Positions 28,729 to 38,646 of a DNA stretch of 64,000 nt are shown here, piece by piece. The stretch lies in NCBI GenBank assembly GCA_947626575.1, contig CANQSR010000009.1, forward strand, positions 20,028-84,027, read 5' to 3'. The first letter of the stretch is position 1. Each line of letters opens with the position of its first letter. Below the pieces are notes generated by a model, which was given only the letters and a program-made list of their open reading frames with translations, searched no databases and had not been told where the DNA came from. Source of the DNA: an uncultured Clostridia bacterium (GTDB taxonomy: Bacteria; Bacillota; Clostridia; Christensenellales; Borkfalkiaceae). The translations under genes were made by a program, and so were the position numbers.

Positions 28729-29421
28729 ATGAAGGTATGGGCGATCAGCGATCTGCACCTCTCCGGCATGGCCAATAAGCCGATGGACGTATTCGGCCCC
28801 GGCTGGGAGGGTCACTTCGATAAAATCAAGGCTGATTGGCGCGAAAAAGTCGCAGAGGATGACGTCGTTCTGATCGGCGGCGATACTTCGTGGGGCATGA
28901 AACTCGAAGAGGGCATGTATGACGTGCGCTCGCTCGAAGGCCTCCCCGGAAGCAAAGTGTTCATCCGCGGCAACCACGATTATTGGTGGAACGGCATCTC
29001 CCGCATCCGCGAACTCGCCCCCGCGGGCTTCTATTTCCTGCAAAACGACTGCATCCGCCTCGGAAACATCGTCATCACGGGTTCGCGCGGCTGGACATGT
29101 CCCGGAAGCAGCGACTTCAAGGAACAGGATATGAAGCTCTACCTCCGCGAAGCCGAGCGGTTCCGCCTTGCCTTCCGCGAAACGGAGAAGGTAAAAAAGG
29201 AGGGCGACCGCCTTCTCGTCCTCATCCACTTCCCGCCCTTTTCCGTCAAAAAAGAGGATACGCTCTTCACCGAACTCTTTGAGCAGAACGGCGCGGAGAA
29301 GGTGGTTTTCGGGCATTTGCACGGCGCGGGATACTTCCCGCTCCGCTCGGAAAAGGCGGGCATCGAATACTTTCTCACTTCCTGCGATAAGACGAAATTT
29401 TCCCTTACCGAAATTCTTTGA
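28729..29421 (+). CDS. Metallophosphoesterase
   Basis: WAISDLHLSG, GGDTSWG, IRGNHDYWW, FGHLHG motifs. Confidence 0.93.
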   Translation: MKVWAISDLHLSGMANKPMDVFGPGWEGHFDKIKADWREKVAEDDVVLIGGDTSWGMKLEEGMYDVRSLEGLPGSKVFIRGNHDYWWNGISRIRELAPAGFYFLQNDCIRLGNIVITGSRGWTCPGSSDFKEQDMKLYLREAERFRLAFRETEKVKKEGDRLLVLIHFPPFSVKKEDTLFTELFEQNGAEKVVFGHLHGAGYFPLRSEKAGIEYFLTSCDKTKFSLTEIL

Positions 29422-29557
29422 AACGCTTTACAAGCATCCCCCCGTCATGGTATAATACCTTACGGCTTCATGCGGCAACTTTTTGCCGTCAAGACGTAAA
29501 CACGGACGTAAAAAGTCTTGCGGCGACTGCCGTGGGACTTTATTTTTAGAGGAAAAC

Positions 29558-30493
29558 ATGAAACGCAAAGATATCCTCGGCCTCTATGACATGGACGCCG
29601 CCGAGATCGACGGGATCCTGGCGCGCGGCCTCGCCTTCAAGGCGGAATTGAAGGCGGGCCGCAAGGTCTTTCATGCGCTCGCGGGCAGATCCATGGTGAC
29701 GCTGTTCTATGAGAACTCCACGCGCACGCGCTGCTCTTTTGAGTTCGCGGGCAAATTTTTGGGGGGACAGGTCGTCAATATCTCCGCCGCGGCCTCTTCC
29801 GTGCAGAAGGGAGAGACGCTCGTCGATACGGGCAAGACGCTCGACGCGATGAAGACCGACGTCATCGTCATCCGCCATCCCGCGGGCGGCGCGCCGCACC
29901 TTCTTGCAAAGACGGTCAAGGCGCACGTCATCAACGCGGGGGACGGCATGAACGAGCATCCCTCGCAGGCGCTCTTGGATATGCTGACGATGCGCGAAAA
30001 TTTCGGCTCGGTTTCGGGCCTCAAAGTCGCCATTCTCGGCGATATCTCGCATTCCCGCGTCGCAAAGAGCAATCTTTACGGCCTCACAAAGCTCGGCGCG
30101 CAGGTCTCGGTGTACGGCCCCCGCACGCTCATGCCCGCGGGCCTCGATGCGATGGGCGCGAAGGTCTGTTCCTCGCGCGAAGAAGCCGTAGAGGGCGCCG
30201 ACGTCGTGATGGGGCTGCGCATCCAGCTCGAACGGCAGAAGGCGGGCAATTTTCCCTCGCTCGGCGAATATGCAAAGTATTACGGCGCGGACGGCGAAGT
30301 CATGAAATATGCCAAGCCCGGCGCGCTCATCATGCACCCCGGCCCCGTCAACAGGGGCGTGGAACTCACATCGGGCCTCATCGACGGGCCGTCGAGCAGG
30401 ATCGAAGAGCAGGTCCTTTCGGGCGTCGCGGTGCGCATGGCCATGCTCTCATTGCTCGTAAAGGAGGATCAAGATGCTTATCCGAGGAGCTGA
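29558..30493 (+). CDS. pyrB: Aspartate carbamoyltransferase catalytic subunit
   Basis: FYENSTRTRCSFEFAGKFLGG, NAGDGMNEHPSQALLDMLT, MHPGPVNRGVE. Confidence 0.95.
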   Translation: MKRKDILGLYDMDAAEIDGILARGLAFKAELKAGRKVFHALAGRSMVTLFYENSTRTRCSFEFAGKFLGGQVVNISAAASSVQKGETLVDTGKTLDAMKTDVIVIRHPAGGAPHLLAKTVKAHVINAGDGMNEHPSQALLDMLTMRENFGSVSGLKVAILGDISHSRVAKSNLYGLTKLGAQVSVYGPRTLMPAGLDAMGAKVCSSREEAVEGADVVMGLRIQLERQKAGNFPSLGEYAKYYGADGEVMKYAKPGALIMHPGPVNRGVELTSGLIDGPSSRIEEQVLSGVAVRMAMLSLLVKEDQDAYPRS

Positions 30494-31763
30494 CGCCGTT
30501 TTTGCCGACGGCGTAAAGCCGTGCGATATCCGTATCCAAAACGGGGTATTCTTAGAGATCGCCCCCGCGCTCGAAGCGCTCGAAGGGGAAGAGGTCCTGC
30601 ATGCGGAAGGCCTGACGGCTTTTCCCGGTCTCATTGATATGCACGTCCACCTCCGCGACCCCGGCTTTGAGAAGAAAGAGACCATCGAGACGGGTACCAT
30701 GTCCGCGGTCAAGGGTGGATTTACGCAAATTTGCTGTATGCCCAACACCAAGCCCGTCATCGATAACAAAGTCGTCGTGACCTATATCAAGGCGCGGGCG
30801 AAGGAGGCGGGCCGCTGCAAAGTCCACCCCATCGGGGCCATCACCGAGGGGCAGAAGGGCGAGAACCTCGCCGCCATCGGCGGCATGAAGGCGGCGGGCG
30901 CCGTCGCGCTCTCGGAGGACGGCAAGAGCGTGCAGAACACTTCCATCATGGCCAACGCCATGCTGTACGCCGCCGACTTCGGCCTCAAATGCCTGTGCCA
31001 CTGCGAGGACGCCTCGCTCGTGGACGGCGGCGTCGTGAACGAGGGGTACTATTCCACGCTCACGGGCCTCAAAGGCAGCATCCGCGCCGCCGAGGACATC
31101 ATGATCGCGCGCGAGCTGTGCCTCGCCGGGAGCCTCGGCCTGCCCGTACACATCTGCCACGTCTCGACGTACAGCGGCGTTCAGCTCATCCGCGAGGCCA
31201 AGGCGCGCGGCGTCGCCGTGACCGCGGAGACCTGTCCGCACTACTTCACGCTGACCGACGCGGCCATCATGGGGTTCGATACCAACGCCAAAGTCAACCC
31301 GCCCCTCCGCGAAGAGCGGGACCGTTTGGCCGTCATCGAAGGCCTCCGCGACGGCACGCTCGACTGCATCGCCTCCGACCACGCGCCGCACCACGCGGAC
31401 GATAAAAACGTGGAGTTCAACTATGCCGCGTTCGGCATCAGCGGGTTGGAGACGTCGTTCGCGCTCTCCTATACCGAGCTGGTGCGCGGGAACGGCTTTT
31501 CGCTCCCCGCGCTCTCCGCGCTCATGAGCGCGCGCCCCGCGTCCATATTGGCGTTGGCGGGCGGAAAGATCGAGGCGGGTCAGCCCGCGGACCTCACGCT
31601 CGCCGACCTCAACGAAAAGTGGACGGTGGACCCCGCGGAGTTCGTCTCCAAGGGCAAAAATACGCCCTTTGCGGGCAGGGAAGTTTACGGCAGAGTGAAA
31701 TATACCCTCGTGGACGGACGGATCGTCTACCGGGAAAGGGAGGATGCGGCCAATGATCGTTGA
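30474..31763 (+). CDS. pyrC: Dihydroorotase
   Basis: LIDMHVHLRDPGFEKKETI, SDHAPHHADDKN. Confidence 0.95.
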   Translation: MLIRGADAVFADGVKPCDIRIQNGVFLEIAPALEALEGEEVLHAEGLTAFPGLIDMHVHLRDPGFEKKETIETGTMSAVKGGFTQICCMPNTKPVIDNKVVVTYIKARAKEAGRCKVHPIGAITEGQKGENLAAIGGMKAAGAVALSEDGKSVQNTSIMANAMLYAADFGLKCLCHCEDASLVDGGVVNEGYYSTLTGLKGSIRAAEDIMIARELCLAGSLGLPVHICHVSTYSGVQLIREAKARGVAVTAETCPHYFTLTDAAIMGFDTNAKVNPPLREERDRLAVIEGLRDGTLDCIASDHAPHHADDKNVEFNYAAFGISGLETSFALSYTELVRGNGFSLPALSALMSARPASILALAGGKIEAGQPADLTLADLNEKWTVDPAEFVSKGKNTPFAGREVYGRVKYTLVDGRIVYREREDAANDR

Positions 31764-32664
31764 TGCGCTCACCGAAAAGATCATCGCAATGCAAAACCCC
31801 ACGTGCGTGGGGCTGGATACCGCCTTCGGATATCTCCCGCCGGAGCTTAGCGAAGGCGCCGTGACGCAGGAGGAAAAGGCGGCCGCCGTCTATACGTTCA
31901 ACCGCGCTATCATCGATGCGATCGCGGACATGGTACCCGCCGTGAAGGTCCAGATCGCCTATTACGAGGCGTTGGGACCCGCGGGGCTGGCCGCCTTCTC
32001 AGATACCTGCCGCTATGCGAAAAGAAGGGGGCTTATCGTCATCGCGGACGCCAAGCGCAACGACATCGGGTCGACGGCGGCGCAATACGCCGCGGCCTTT
32101 TTGGGGCCGCAAACCGAGAATACGGGCGGGCGGAGCCTTGCGTTTGCGGCAGATTTTCTCACCGTCAACGGCTATTTGGGTACGGACGGCATCGCGCCGT
32201 TCACCGAGGCCTGCGCCGAAAACGACAAGGGCATCTTCGTACTCGTCAAGACGAGCAATCCCTCTTCGGGCGAGTTGCAGAATTTGAAACTTGCCGACGG
32301 CCGCACCGTCTATGAATGTATGGGCGATATGGCGGAGGCGTGGGGAAGCGGCAGCGCGGGCGCTTACGGCTACTCGCGCGTGGGGGCCGTCGTCGGGGCG
32401 ACCTATCCCGCGGAGGCGAAGATCTTGCGCGCGCGCCTTGCGCATACCTTTTTCCTCGTCCCCGGCTACGGGGCGCAAGGAGGCAGCGCGGAAATGCTGA
32501 AAAATTGTTTCGACGGCAGAGGCCTCGGCGCGATCGTCAACAATTCGCGCGGCATCCTGCTCGCTTACCGAAAGCGCGGAGGCCGCTTCGATGCGGCCGC
32601 CCGCGAGGCCGCTTCGGACATGAAGAAGGACCTCCTGTCCGTCTTGGGGGCCATCCATGCGTGA
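31753..32664 (+). CDS. pyrF: Orotidine 5'-phosphate decarboxylase (type 2)
   Basis: VGLDTAFGYLP, IADAKRNDIGSTAAQYA, VPGYGAQGG. Confidence 0.94.
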   Translation: MIVDALTEKIIAMQNPTCVGLDTAFGYLPPELSEGAVTQEEKAAAVYTFNRAIIDAIADMVPAVKVQIAYYEALGPAGLAAFSDTCRYAKRRGLIVIADAKRNDIGSTAAQYAAAFLGPQTENTGGRSLAFAADFLTVNGYLGTDGIAPFTEACAENDKGIFVLVKTSNPSSGELQNLKLADGRTVYECMGDMAEAWGSGSAGAYGYSRVGAVVGATYPAEAKILRARLAHTFFLVPGYGAQGGSAEMLKNCFDGRGLGAIVNNSRGILLAYRKRGGRFDAAAREAASDMKKDLLSVLGAIHA

Positions 32665-33409
32665 GATCACGGCGGCCGTCCTCGAAAACAAGCGCATCGC
32701 CGAAAATATCTATGCGCTCGTGTTCCTCACCGAAGAGGAGATCCCCGTCCGCTGCGGGCAATTCTGCATGATCGGCGTCCGCGGCTATCCCCTGAAACGG
32801 CCGCTTGCCGTGTGCAAGGCGGAGGGAACGCGCATCACCGTGTGTTACCAGATCAGGGGCGGCGGCACGAAAACGCTCGCCGAGAGCTGTAAGGCGGGGG
32901 AGAAGATCTCCGTCTTGATGCCGCTCGGCAACGGCTTTACGCTGAGACCCGAAGAGCGGCGCATCGCCGTCGTGGGCGGCGGCGCGGGCGTGTTCCCGCT
33001 CATCGCGGCGCTCCGCGAATTTCAGGGCCAAAAACAGCTTTTTGCATACATGGGGTTCAAAAATAAGGATAGCGTGTGCCTTTATTACGAGATGCAGCGG
33101 GGCGAAAAGCTCGTTCTCTGCACAGACGACGGCTCGCGCGGCGTGAAGGGGACTTCGGTGCAGGCCTTCCTCTCGGATATCGGCGCGGTGAAGCCGGATG
33201 CCGTCCTCGCGTGCGGGCCGTTGCCCATGCTCCGCGCGCTCAAAAGCGGCACGAAGGGGCTGGATATCCCCGTGTACGTCTCTCTCGAAGAGCGCATGGG
33301 GTGCGGCGTGGGGGCCTGCCTCGTGTGCGTATGCAACAAGAAAGACGGCACCCATGCCCGCGTTTGCAGGGACGGCCCCGTGTTCCGTCTCGATGAAATT
33401 GAGGTGTGA
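32657..33409 (+). CDS. pyrK: Dihydroorotate dehydrogenase electron transfer subunit
   Basis: VVGGGAGVFPLIAAL, C-terminal Fe-S cysteines ERMGCGVGACLVCVC. Confidence 0.94.
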   Translation: MREITAAVLENKRIAENIYALVFLTEEEIPVRCGQFCMIGVRGYPLKRPLAVCKAEGTRITVCYQIRGGGTKTLAESCKAGEKISVLMPLGNGFTLRPEERRIAVVGGGAGVFPLIAALREFQGQKQLFAYMGFKNKDSVCLYYEMQRGEKLVLCTDDGSRGVKGTSVQAFLSDIGAVKPDAVLACGPLPMLRALKSGTKGLDIPVYVSLEERMGCGVGACLVCVCNKKDGTHARVCRDGPVFRLDEIEV

Positions 33410-33410
33410 T

Positions 33411-34331
33411 ATGGCCGATCTGCGCGTGAATATCTGCGGGGTGGAGCTGAAAAATCCCATCATCCCCGCCTCCGGGACCTTCGGCTTCGGCCGCGAATTC
33501 GATGAGATCTATGATATCTCCTGCCTCGGCGCCGTGGCGACCAAGGGACTTACCTTAAAGCCCCGCGCCGGCAACCCCACGCCCCGCATCGCCGAGAGCC
33601 GCGGGGTCATCCTGAACGCGGTCGGCCTGCAAAATCCGGGCGTGGAGCATTTCATCGAACACGATCTGGCGTGGCTGAGGGCAAAGACCAAGGTCATCGC
33701 CAACGTCGCCGGGGCGACGCTCTCGGATTACGAGGCCATCTGCGCCCGTCTCGACGGGCTGGTCGACTTCATCGAACTCAACATCTCCTGCCCCAACGTA
33801 AAATGCGGCGGCATGGCCTTCGGGATCAGGCCGCAAGACGTAAAAGAGGTCACCCATGTCTCAAAGAGGGCCTTACGCAAGACGCCGCTCATCGTGAAAC
33901 TTTCCCCCAACGTGGAGAGCATCGCGATGAATGCGCAGGCGGCCGAGGCGGGCGGTGCGGACTGCATTTCCCTCATCAATACGCTCACGGGCCTTGCCGT
34001 CGATATCGAACGGCGGCGGCCCGTCCTCGCAAACAACACGGGCGGCGTTTCGGGCGCGGGCATCAAACCCATTGCCGTGCGCATGGTGTATGAAGCGAGC
34101 CGCGCGGTGGGGATCCCCGTCATCGGCATGGGGGGGATCACCTGCGCAGAGGATGCGCTGGAATTTATGATGGCGGGCGCGGCGGCCGTGCAGGTGGGGA
34201 CGCAAAACTTCACCGATGCGCTCGCCTGCGCCAAGATCGCGGAGGGCCTCGGCGCGTGGTGCGATGCGCACGGCGTGGAGCGGGTAAGCGAGCTGACGGG
34301 TACGCTGAAAATGAACAGGGAGGGCGCATGA
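33411..34331 (+). CDS. pyrD: Dihydroorotate dehydrogenase catalytic subunit (class 1B)
   Basis: NPIIPASGTFGFGREF, NISCPNVKCGG, GMGGITCAEDALEFMMAGAAAVQVGTQNF; true ATG at 33411. Confidence 0.95.
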   Translation: MADLRVNICGVELKNPIIPASGTFGFGREFDEIYDISCLGAVATKGLTLKPRAGNPTPRIAESRGVILNAVGLQNPGVEHFIEHDLAWLRAKTKVIANVAGATLSDYEAICARLDGLVDFIELNISCPNVKCGGMAFGIRPQDVKEVTHVSKRALRKTPLIVKLSPNVESIAMNAQAAEAGGADCISLINTLTGLAVDIERRRPVLANNTGGVSGAGIKPIAVRMVYEASRAVGIPVIGMGGITCAEDALEFMMAGAAAVQVGTQNFTDALACAKIAEGLGAWCDAHGVERVSELTGTLKMNREGA

Positions 34332-34975
34332 ACTACAAGCGGGAATTTATCAAATTCATGGCGGAGAGCGGGGTACTCCTCTTCGGGGAGTTCACCTTGA
34401 AGAGCGGCCGCCATGCGCCGTACTTTATCAATACGGGCAAGTACCGCACGGGTGCGCAGATCGCGCGGCTGGGCGAATACTATGCGGAATGTTTTCTGGA
34501 ACACGGCGTGGACGCAAAGACGCTCGTCGGCCCTGCCTACAAGGGCATTCCGCTCGCCGTTTCGACAGCCGTCGCGCTCGCAAAGCGGGGCGCGGACGTG
34601 GGCTTTTGTTTCGACCGCAAGGAGGCCAAGGACCACGGCGAGGGGGGCATGTTCGTGGGCATGCCCCTCGAAAACGGCGATAAGGTGTGCATCGTCGAGG
34701 ACGTGATGACGTCGGGCAAGGCCTTCCGTGAGATCTTGCCCAAGCTGGCGGCCGCGGCGGATGTGCGCGTGACGGCCATGCTCATCTCCGTGGACAGGGA
34801 GGAGCGCGGGACGGGCAACGTGTCTGCCGTAAGGGAGGCATACGAGACCTACGGGATCCCCGTCTACCCGATCGTGACGATGACGGACATCATTTCGGCG
34901 ATCGAGGACGGCGCGATTGCGGGGCGGGAGTTTCTCCCCGCGATGAAAGAATACAGAAAGTTATACGGGGTTTAG
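34328..34975 (+). CDS. pyrE: Orotate phosphoribosyltransferase
   Basis: FTLKSGRHAPYFINTG, VCIVEDVMTSGKAFREI PRPP motif. Confidence 0.95.
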   Translation: MNYKREFIKFMAESGVLLFGEFTLKSGRHAPYFINTGKYRTGAQIARLGEYYAECFLEHGVDAKTLVGPAYKGIPLAVSTAVALAKRGADVGFCFDRKEAKDHGEGGMFVGMPLENGDKVCIVEDVMTSGKAFREILPKLAAAADVRVTAMLISVDREERGTGNVSAVREAYETYGIPVYPIVTMTDIISAIEDGAIAGREFLPAMKEYRKLYGV

Positions 34976-34977
34976 AA

Positions 34978-35168
34978 ACTAACTGCGTATAAGCTACGCG
35001 ATACGTCGTCGAAGATGCGCTTCCCTTGGTCGTGTACGATTGAGTACACTCCCGTCGGGAATGCTCCTTCTCCTTGTCTCGCTTGCTTCTCCGCAGTTGG
35101 GGTAACCATAACGCTTATTCGAATTGTCTCTCCGTCGTTGGGGTAACCATAACGTCGAACTATTCGTC
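34978..35168 (+). repeat. R element (MITE-like) copy 1
   Basis: AACTGCGTATA...TTGGTCGTGTACgattgaGTACACTCCCG...CGCAGTTGGGGTAACCATAACG. Confidence 0.7.
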
Positions 35169-35611
35169 GCCTCCCCCCTTATACCTGAGGGGGGAGGGCA
35201 GGGTAGGGGGTGTATGCGCCCTGCGGGCGCGCTTGCTGTCCCTTTTAGGTCGCAAAACGCGCTTCTCGCACATCAGCACGGTGTGCTGTGGGCGGCGTTT
35301 TGCGGTGAGTGAGCGCATCGGAAGGCGCGAACGGTGACCGAATGCGGGGGTCTACCCGCGTGAGACAAGTGGCCGAATGAAATGAGGCCGAAAGGGTTTT
35401 TCACGTCATTTCGAACCCCGTAGGGGTGAGAAATCTCAAAGAACGAGATTCCTCCTCCCGTTGGTCGTCGGAATGACGTGAACCATCCAAACCCCCACCT
35501 GACGCGGCAAAGCCACGCCACCCGCCCCCTTAAAAAGGGGGCAGGTCTTGCCTCCCCTCTTAGGGGCGCCAAGGGGCAGATAAGATGCCCCGAAGGGGCG
35601 CGCCCATGGGG

Positions 35612-35746
35612 CGCGATTGGGTACCTCAACTGCGGAGATGCGAGCAGAACGAGGAGCGCGAGGCTTTTCGCAGGGAGCGTACTTTATCGTACTTGACCAA
35701 GAAAAACGTAGCGCGACAAAGTTATGCGACGCAGATACACAGTTAG
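35612..35746 (-). repeat. R element copy 2, directly 5' of asparaginase
   Basis: CAACTGCGGAGATGCGAGC...GAGCGTACTTTATCGTACTTGACCAAG...GCGACGCAGATACACAGTT. Confidence 0.7.
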
Positions 35747-35760
35747 AACATTAAATCATC

Positions 35761-36741
35761 ATGAAACATATTCTTCTTATCGCCACCGGCGGCACCATCG
35801 CCTCCAAACCCACCAAAGACGGCCTCGCCCCCTCCATCACGCCCTCGGAGCTTCTCTCGTATGTCCCCGAAATCGCCGACGTCGCCGAGGTGGACGAGGT
35901 CCAGCCCTTCAATCTCGATTCCACCAACGTCTGCCCCGCGCATTGGGTGGAGCTTGCGCGCATCATCGAGGAGCGTTACGATAGTTTCGACGGGTTTGTC
36001 ATCACCCACGGCACCGATACCATGGCTTACACGGCCGCCGCGCTCTCCTACCTCGTGCAGGAAAGCCCCAAGCCCATCGTTCTCACAGGCTCGCAAAAGT
36101 CCGTCTACCTGCGGGATACGGACGCGCGGAAGAACCTCTCCGATGCCTTTGCCTATTGCGCCGACGGCGGCGCTTCGGGCGTCCACATCGTGTTCGACGG
36201 GAACGTCATCCTCGGAACGCGCGCCAAAAAGACGCGCACGCGGAGCTACAATGCCTTTTCGAGCATCGATTTTCCCGATATCGCCATCATGCGGGACGGC
36301 AAGCCCTTCTATTACATCGAGGAACCCAAACCCCGCGGCCCGCGGTTTTACCGCACCCTCGACGACGGCGTGGTCGTTCTGAAACTCATTCCGGGGCTCT
36401 CCGCAGACATCTTCGACTATCTGGACAGAAAATGCAGTGCGCTCGTCATCGAGTCCTTCGGCACGGGCGGATTGCCCGCTTACGGCGGCTGGGAGGAACG
36501 GCTCGAATACTTCCTGCAAATGGGCAAGACGGTGGTCTTTACGACGCAGGTAGAACGGGAGGGGAGCGCGCTCGATAAATACGAAGTGGGCGGGCGGCTC
36601 AAAGAACTCGGACGCGTCCTCGAAGCGCGCAGCATGACGCTCGAAGCGACCGTCTGCAAGCTCATGTGGATCTTGCCCTTTGCGGGCGAGGAAGAGATAG
36701 AACAGCTCTTTTACGAACCCATCATGCACGATATCTTATGA
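35761..36741 (+). CDS. Asparaginase (type I-like)
   Basis: ILLIATGGTIASKPT, FVITHGTDTMAYTAAALS. Confidence 0.93.
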   Translation: MKHILLIATGGTIASKPTKDGLAPSITPSELLSYVPEIADVAEVDEVQPFNLDSTNVCPAHWVELARIIEERYDSFDGFVITHGTDTMAYTAAALSYLVQESPKPIVLTGSQKSVYLRDTDARKNLSDAFAYCADGGASGVHIVFDGNVILGTRAKKTRTRSYNAFSSIDFPDIAIMRDGKPFYYIEEPKPRGPRFYRTLDDGVVVLKLIPGLSADIFDYLDRKCSALVIESFGTGGLPAYGGWEERLEYFLQMGKTVVFTTQVEREGSALDKYEVGGRLKELGRVLEARSMTLEATVCKLMWILPFAGEEEIEQLFYEPIMHDIL

Positions 36742-36851
36742 CCGCATGACGTCGGACAGACGAAAAACGGCATACCCATGTCCGCGGTCAGGCCGTAAAA
36801 ATCAAAAGGATCCGCGGATGCGGATGCGCATATCAAACGGAGGAGAAAGCA

Positions 36852-37490
36852 ATGAAACAGTATCCCAACGTGTTTATCTTCGATCACCCGCTCATCAAGC
36901 ACAAGATCTCCATTTTGCGCGATAGATCGACGGGCATGAAGCAGTTCCGCGAACTCATCGAGGAGATCACCACGGTCATGACGTATGAAGCCATGAAGGA
37001 CGTCGCGCTCGTTCCCGTGGAAGTGGAGACGCCCCTCGAAAAGACCGTGGGCTACCGCGTCCCCGAAGAGAGCGTGGCCATCGTCCCCATTTTGCGGGCG
37101 GGGCTGGGGATGGTGAACGGCATCCACCGCGTTCTCCCCACGGCGCGGGTCGGCCACATCGGCATGTACCGCGACGAGGAGACGTTGGAGCCGCACGAAT
37201 ACTATTGCAAACTGCCGGACGGCATCGGGGAAAAGAAGGTGTTCGTCGTGGATCCCATGCTCGCGACGGGCGGGTCGGCGTGCGACGCCATCGCCGCCCT
37301 CAAAAAGCGCGGCGTGAAGGATATCACGATGATGTCGATCATCGCGGCCCCCGAAGGCATCGAAAAGCTGGCGGCCGCGCACCCCGACGTGCGCATCTTC
37401 GTCTCCACCCTCGACCGCTGCCTCAACGAGCATGGCTATATCCTGCCCGGCCTCGGCGACGCGGGCGACCGCCTTTACGGCACGAAGTAA
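36852..37490 (+). CDS. upp: Uracil phosphoribosyltransferase
   Basis: HPLIKHKISILRDRSTGMKQFREL, VFVVDPMLATGGSACDAI. Confidence 0.96.
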   Translation: MKQYPNVFIFDHPLIKHKISILRDRSTGMKQFRELIEEITTVMTYEAMKDVALVPVEVETPLEKTVGYRVPEESVAIVPILRAGLGMVNGIHRVLPTARVGHIGMYRDEETLEPHEYYCKLPDGIGEKKVFVVDPMLATGGSACDAIAALKKRGVKDITMMSIIAAPEGIEKLAAAHPDVRIFVSTLDRCLNEHGYILPGLGDAGDRLYGTK

Positions 37491-37600
37491 CGCGCATTTC
37501 CGCCTTTTGTTCGCGCCTCTTTCTTCGGCGTTTTTTCCGCGTTTTCGCGCCGCTTGACGCGAAACGCCCCACCCATGTCCGCGATCACAGCATAAAAACA

Positions 37601-37647
37601 GCCCGTACCCCGCGCAGAAGGCGGGGTACGGGCGCATTGTTTTTTGC
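37601..37647. terminator. Bidirectional terminator between upp and PAP2 gene
   Basis: GCCCGTACCCCGC-gcagaag-GCGGGGTACGGGC then T-run. Confidence 0.7.
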
Positions 37648-37649
37648 GG

Positions 37650-38501
37650 TCAGATCTTGAACAGCTTAAAGAAGATGTGCGCGACGAACGTCCCCGCGCC
37701 GACGAGCAGGAACCATTTCAGGAGCGAATATCCCGCGCCTTCGGGGAAGAAGTAGGTCGCGGCGAACACGACGCCCACGCAGACGAGGCCCACGGGGAGA
37801 CGCCACAGCCTTCTCGCGAATTTTTTCGGCACGTCGTAGTGCAAAAATGAGACAAGGGGCAGGAAAAACGCCGCGCCCGCGAGGAGCGCCGTCATGTGGA
37901 CGTAATCCGAAGAGGGGGCGAGGGGGAGCGTCAGAAGGCACACGAGCGCGATCGCCATGAGGAAGAACTGCCTGTAAGCATAGAGGTCTCTGAATACGAG
38001 CTGCCAGAAGAGCGCGATGAGCAGCCCGAAGAGGATGCCGCCGATGAGGTCGGTGGGGTAGTGTACCCCGAAGTACAGCCTTGAACAGCAGATGGCGAGG
38101 ATGACGAGGACGGCCACGGCCCACGCCCACGCCTTTTTGGCCTTCATGGCGCCCGCCGTCCATGCGGCGGTGGAAGTCATGGCGTGACCGCTCGGAAAGG
38201 AGAGATAGTCTCCGAGGCCGCGCGTCGAGAAGAGGGGGGTATCCACATCCAGCCGCGAAACGACGCCCGCCGTGTACGGACGGGGCCGCCGCACGGCCTC
38301 CTTGGCGAGCGCGTTGACGGCCGCAGAGGTCACCACCGTGTATAGGAGCTGTTCGCCCGTCCTGCCCCCGATGAGCCAATAGAGGAGCAGAATGACGGCG
38401 CCCACCGTGACGCCTTCCCCCAAAAAGGAGAAGAAGCCGCACACATAGGTGAGCGCACCGGTACGCAAACCTTCAAAGAATTGTAAAATAGCCTGTTCCA
38501 T
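37650..38501 (-). CDS. PAP2 superfamily phosphatase
   Basis: KEAVRRPRPY, SFPSGHAMTSTAAW, SRLYFGVHYPTDLIGGI. Confidence 0.92.
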   Translation of the reverse strand: MEQAILQFFEGLRTGALTYVCGFFSFLGEGVTVGAVILLLYWLIGGRTGEQLLYTVVTSAAVNALAKEAVRRPRPYTAGVVSRLDVDTPLFSTRGLGDYLSFPSGHAMTSTAAWTAGAMKAKKAWAWAVAVLVILAICCSRLYFGVHYPTDLIGGILFGLLIALFWQLVFRDLYAYRQFFLMAIALVCLLTLPLAPSSDYVHMTALLAGAAFFLPLVSFLHYDVPKKFARRLWRLPVGLVCVGVVFAATYFFPEGAGYSLLKWFLLVGAGTFVAHIFFKLFKI

Positions 38502-38646
38502 ACCCCGATTATACCACAATTTCCAAAAAAATACCTCTGAAAAACTATCATTTTTTTGCGGGATATGCTATAATTATTGCGAACACATATCGCGCATACG
38601 GGAAACGGGCGTGCGGCGGCTTTTGCGCCCGCGAAAAGGAGAGACC

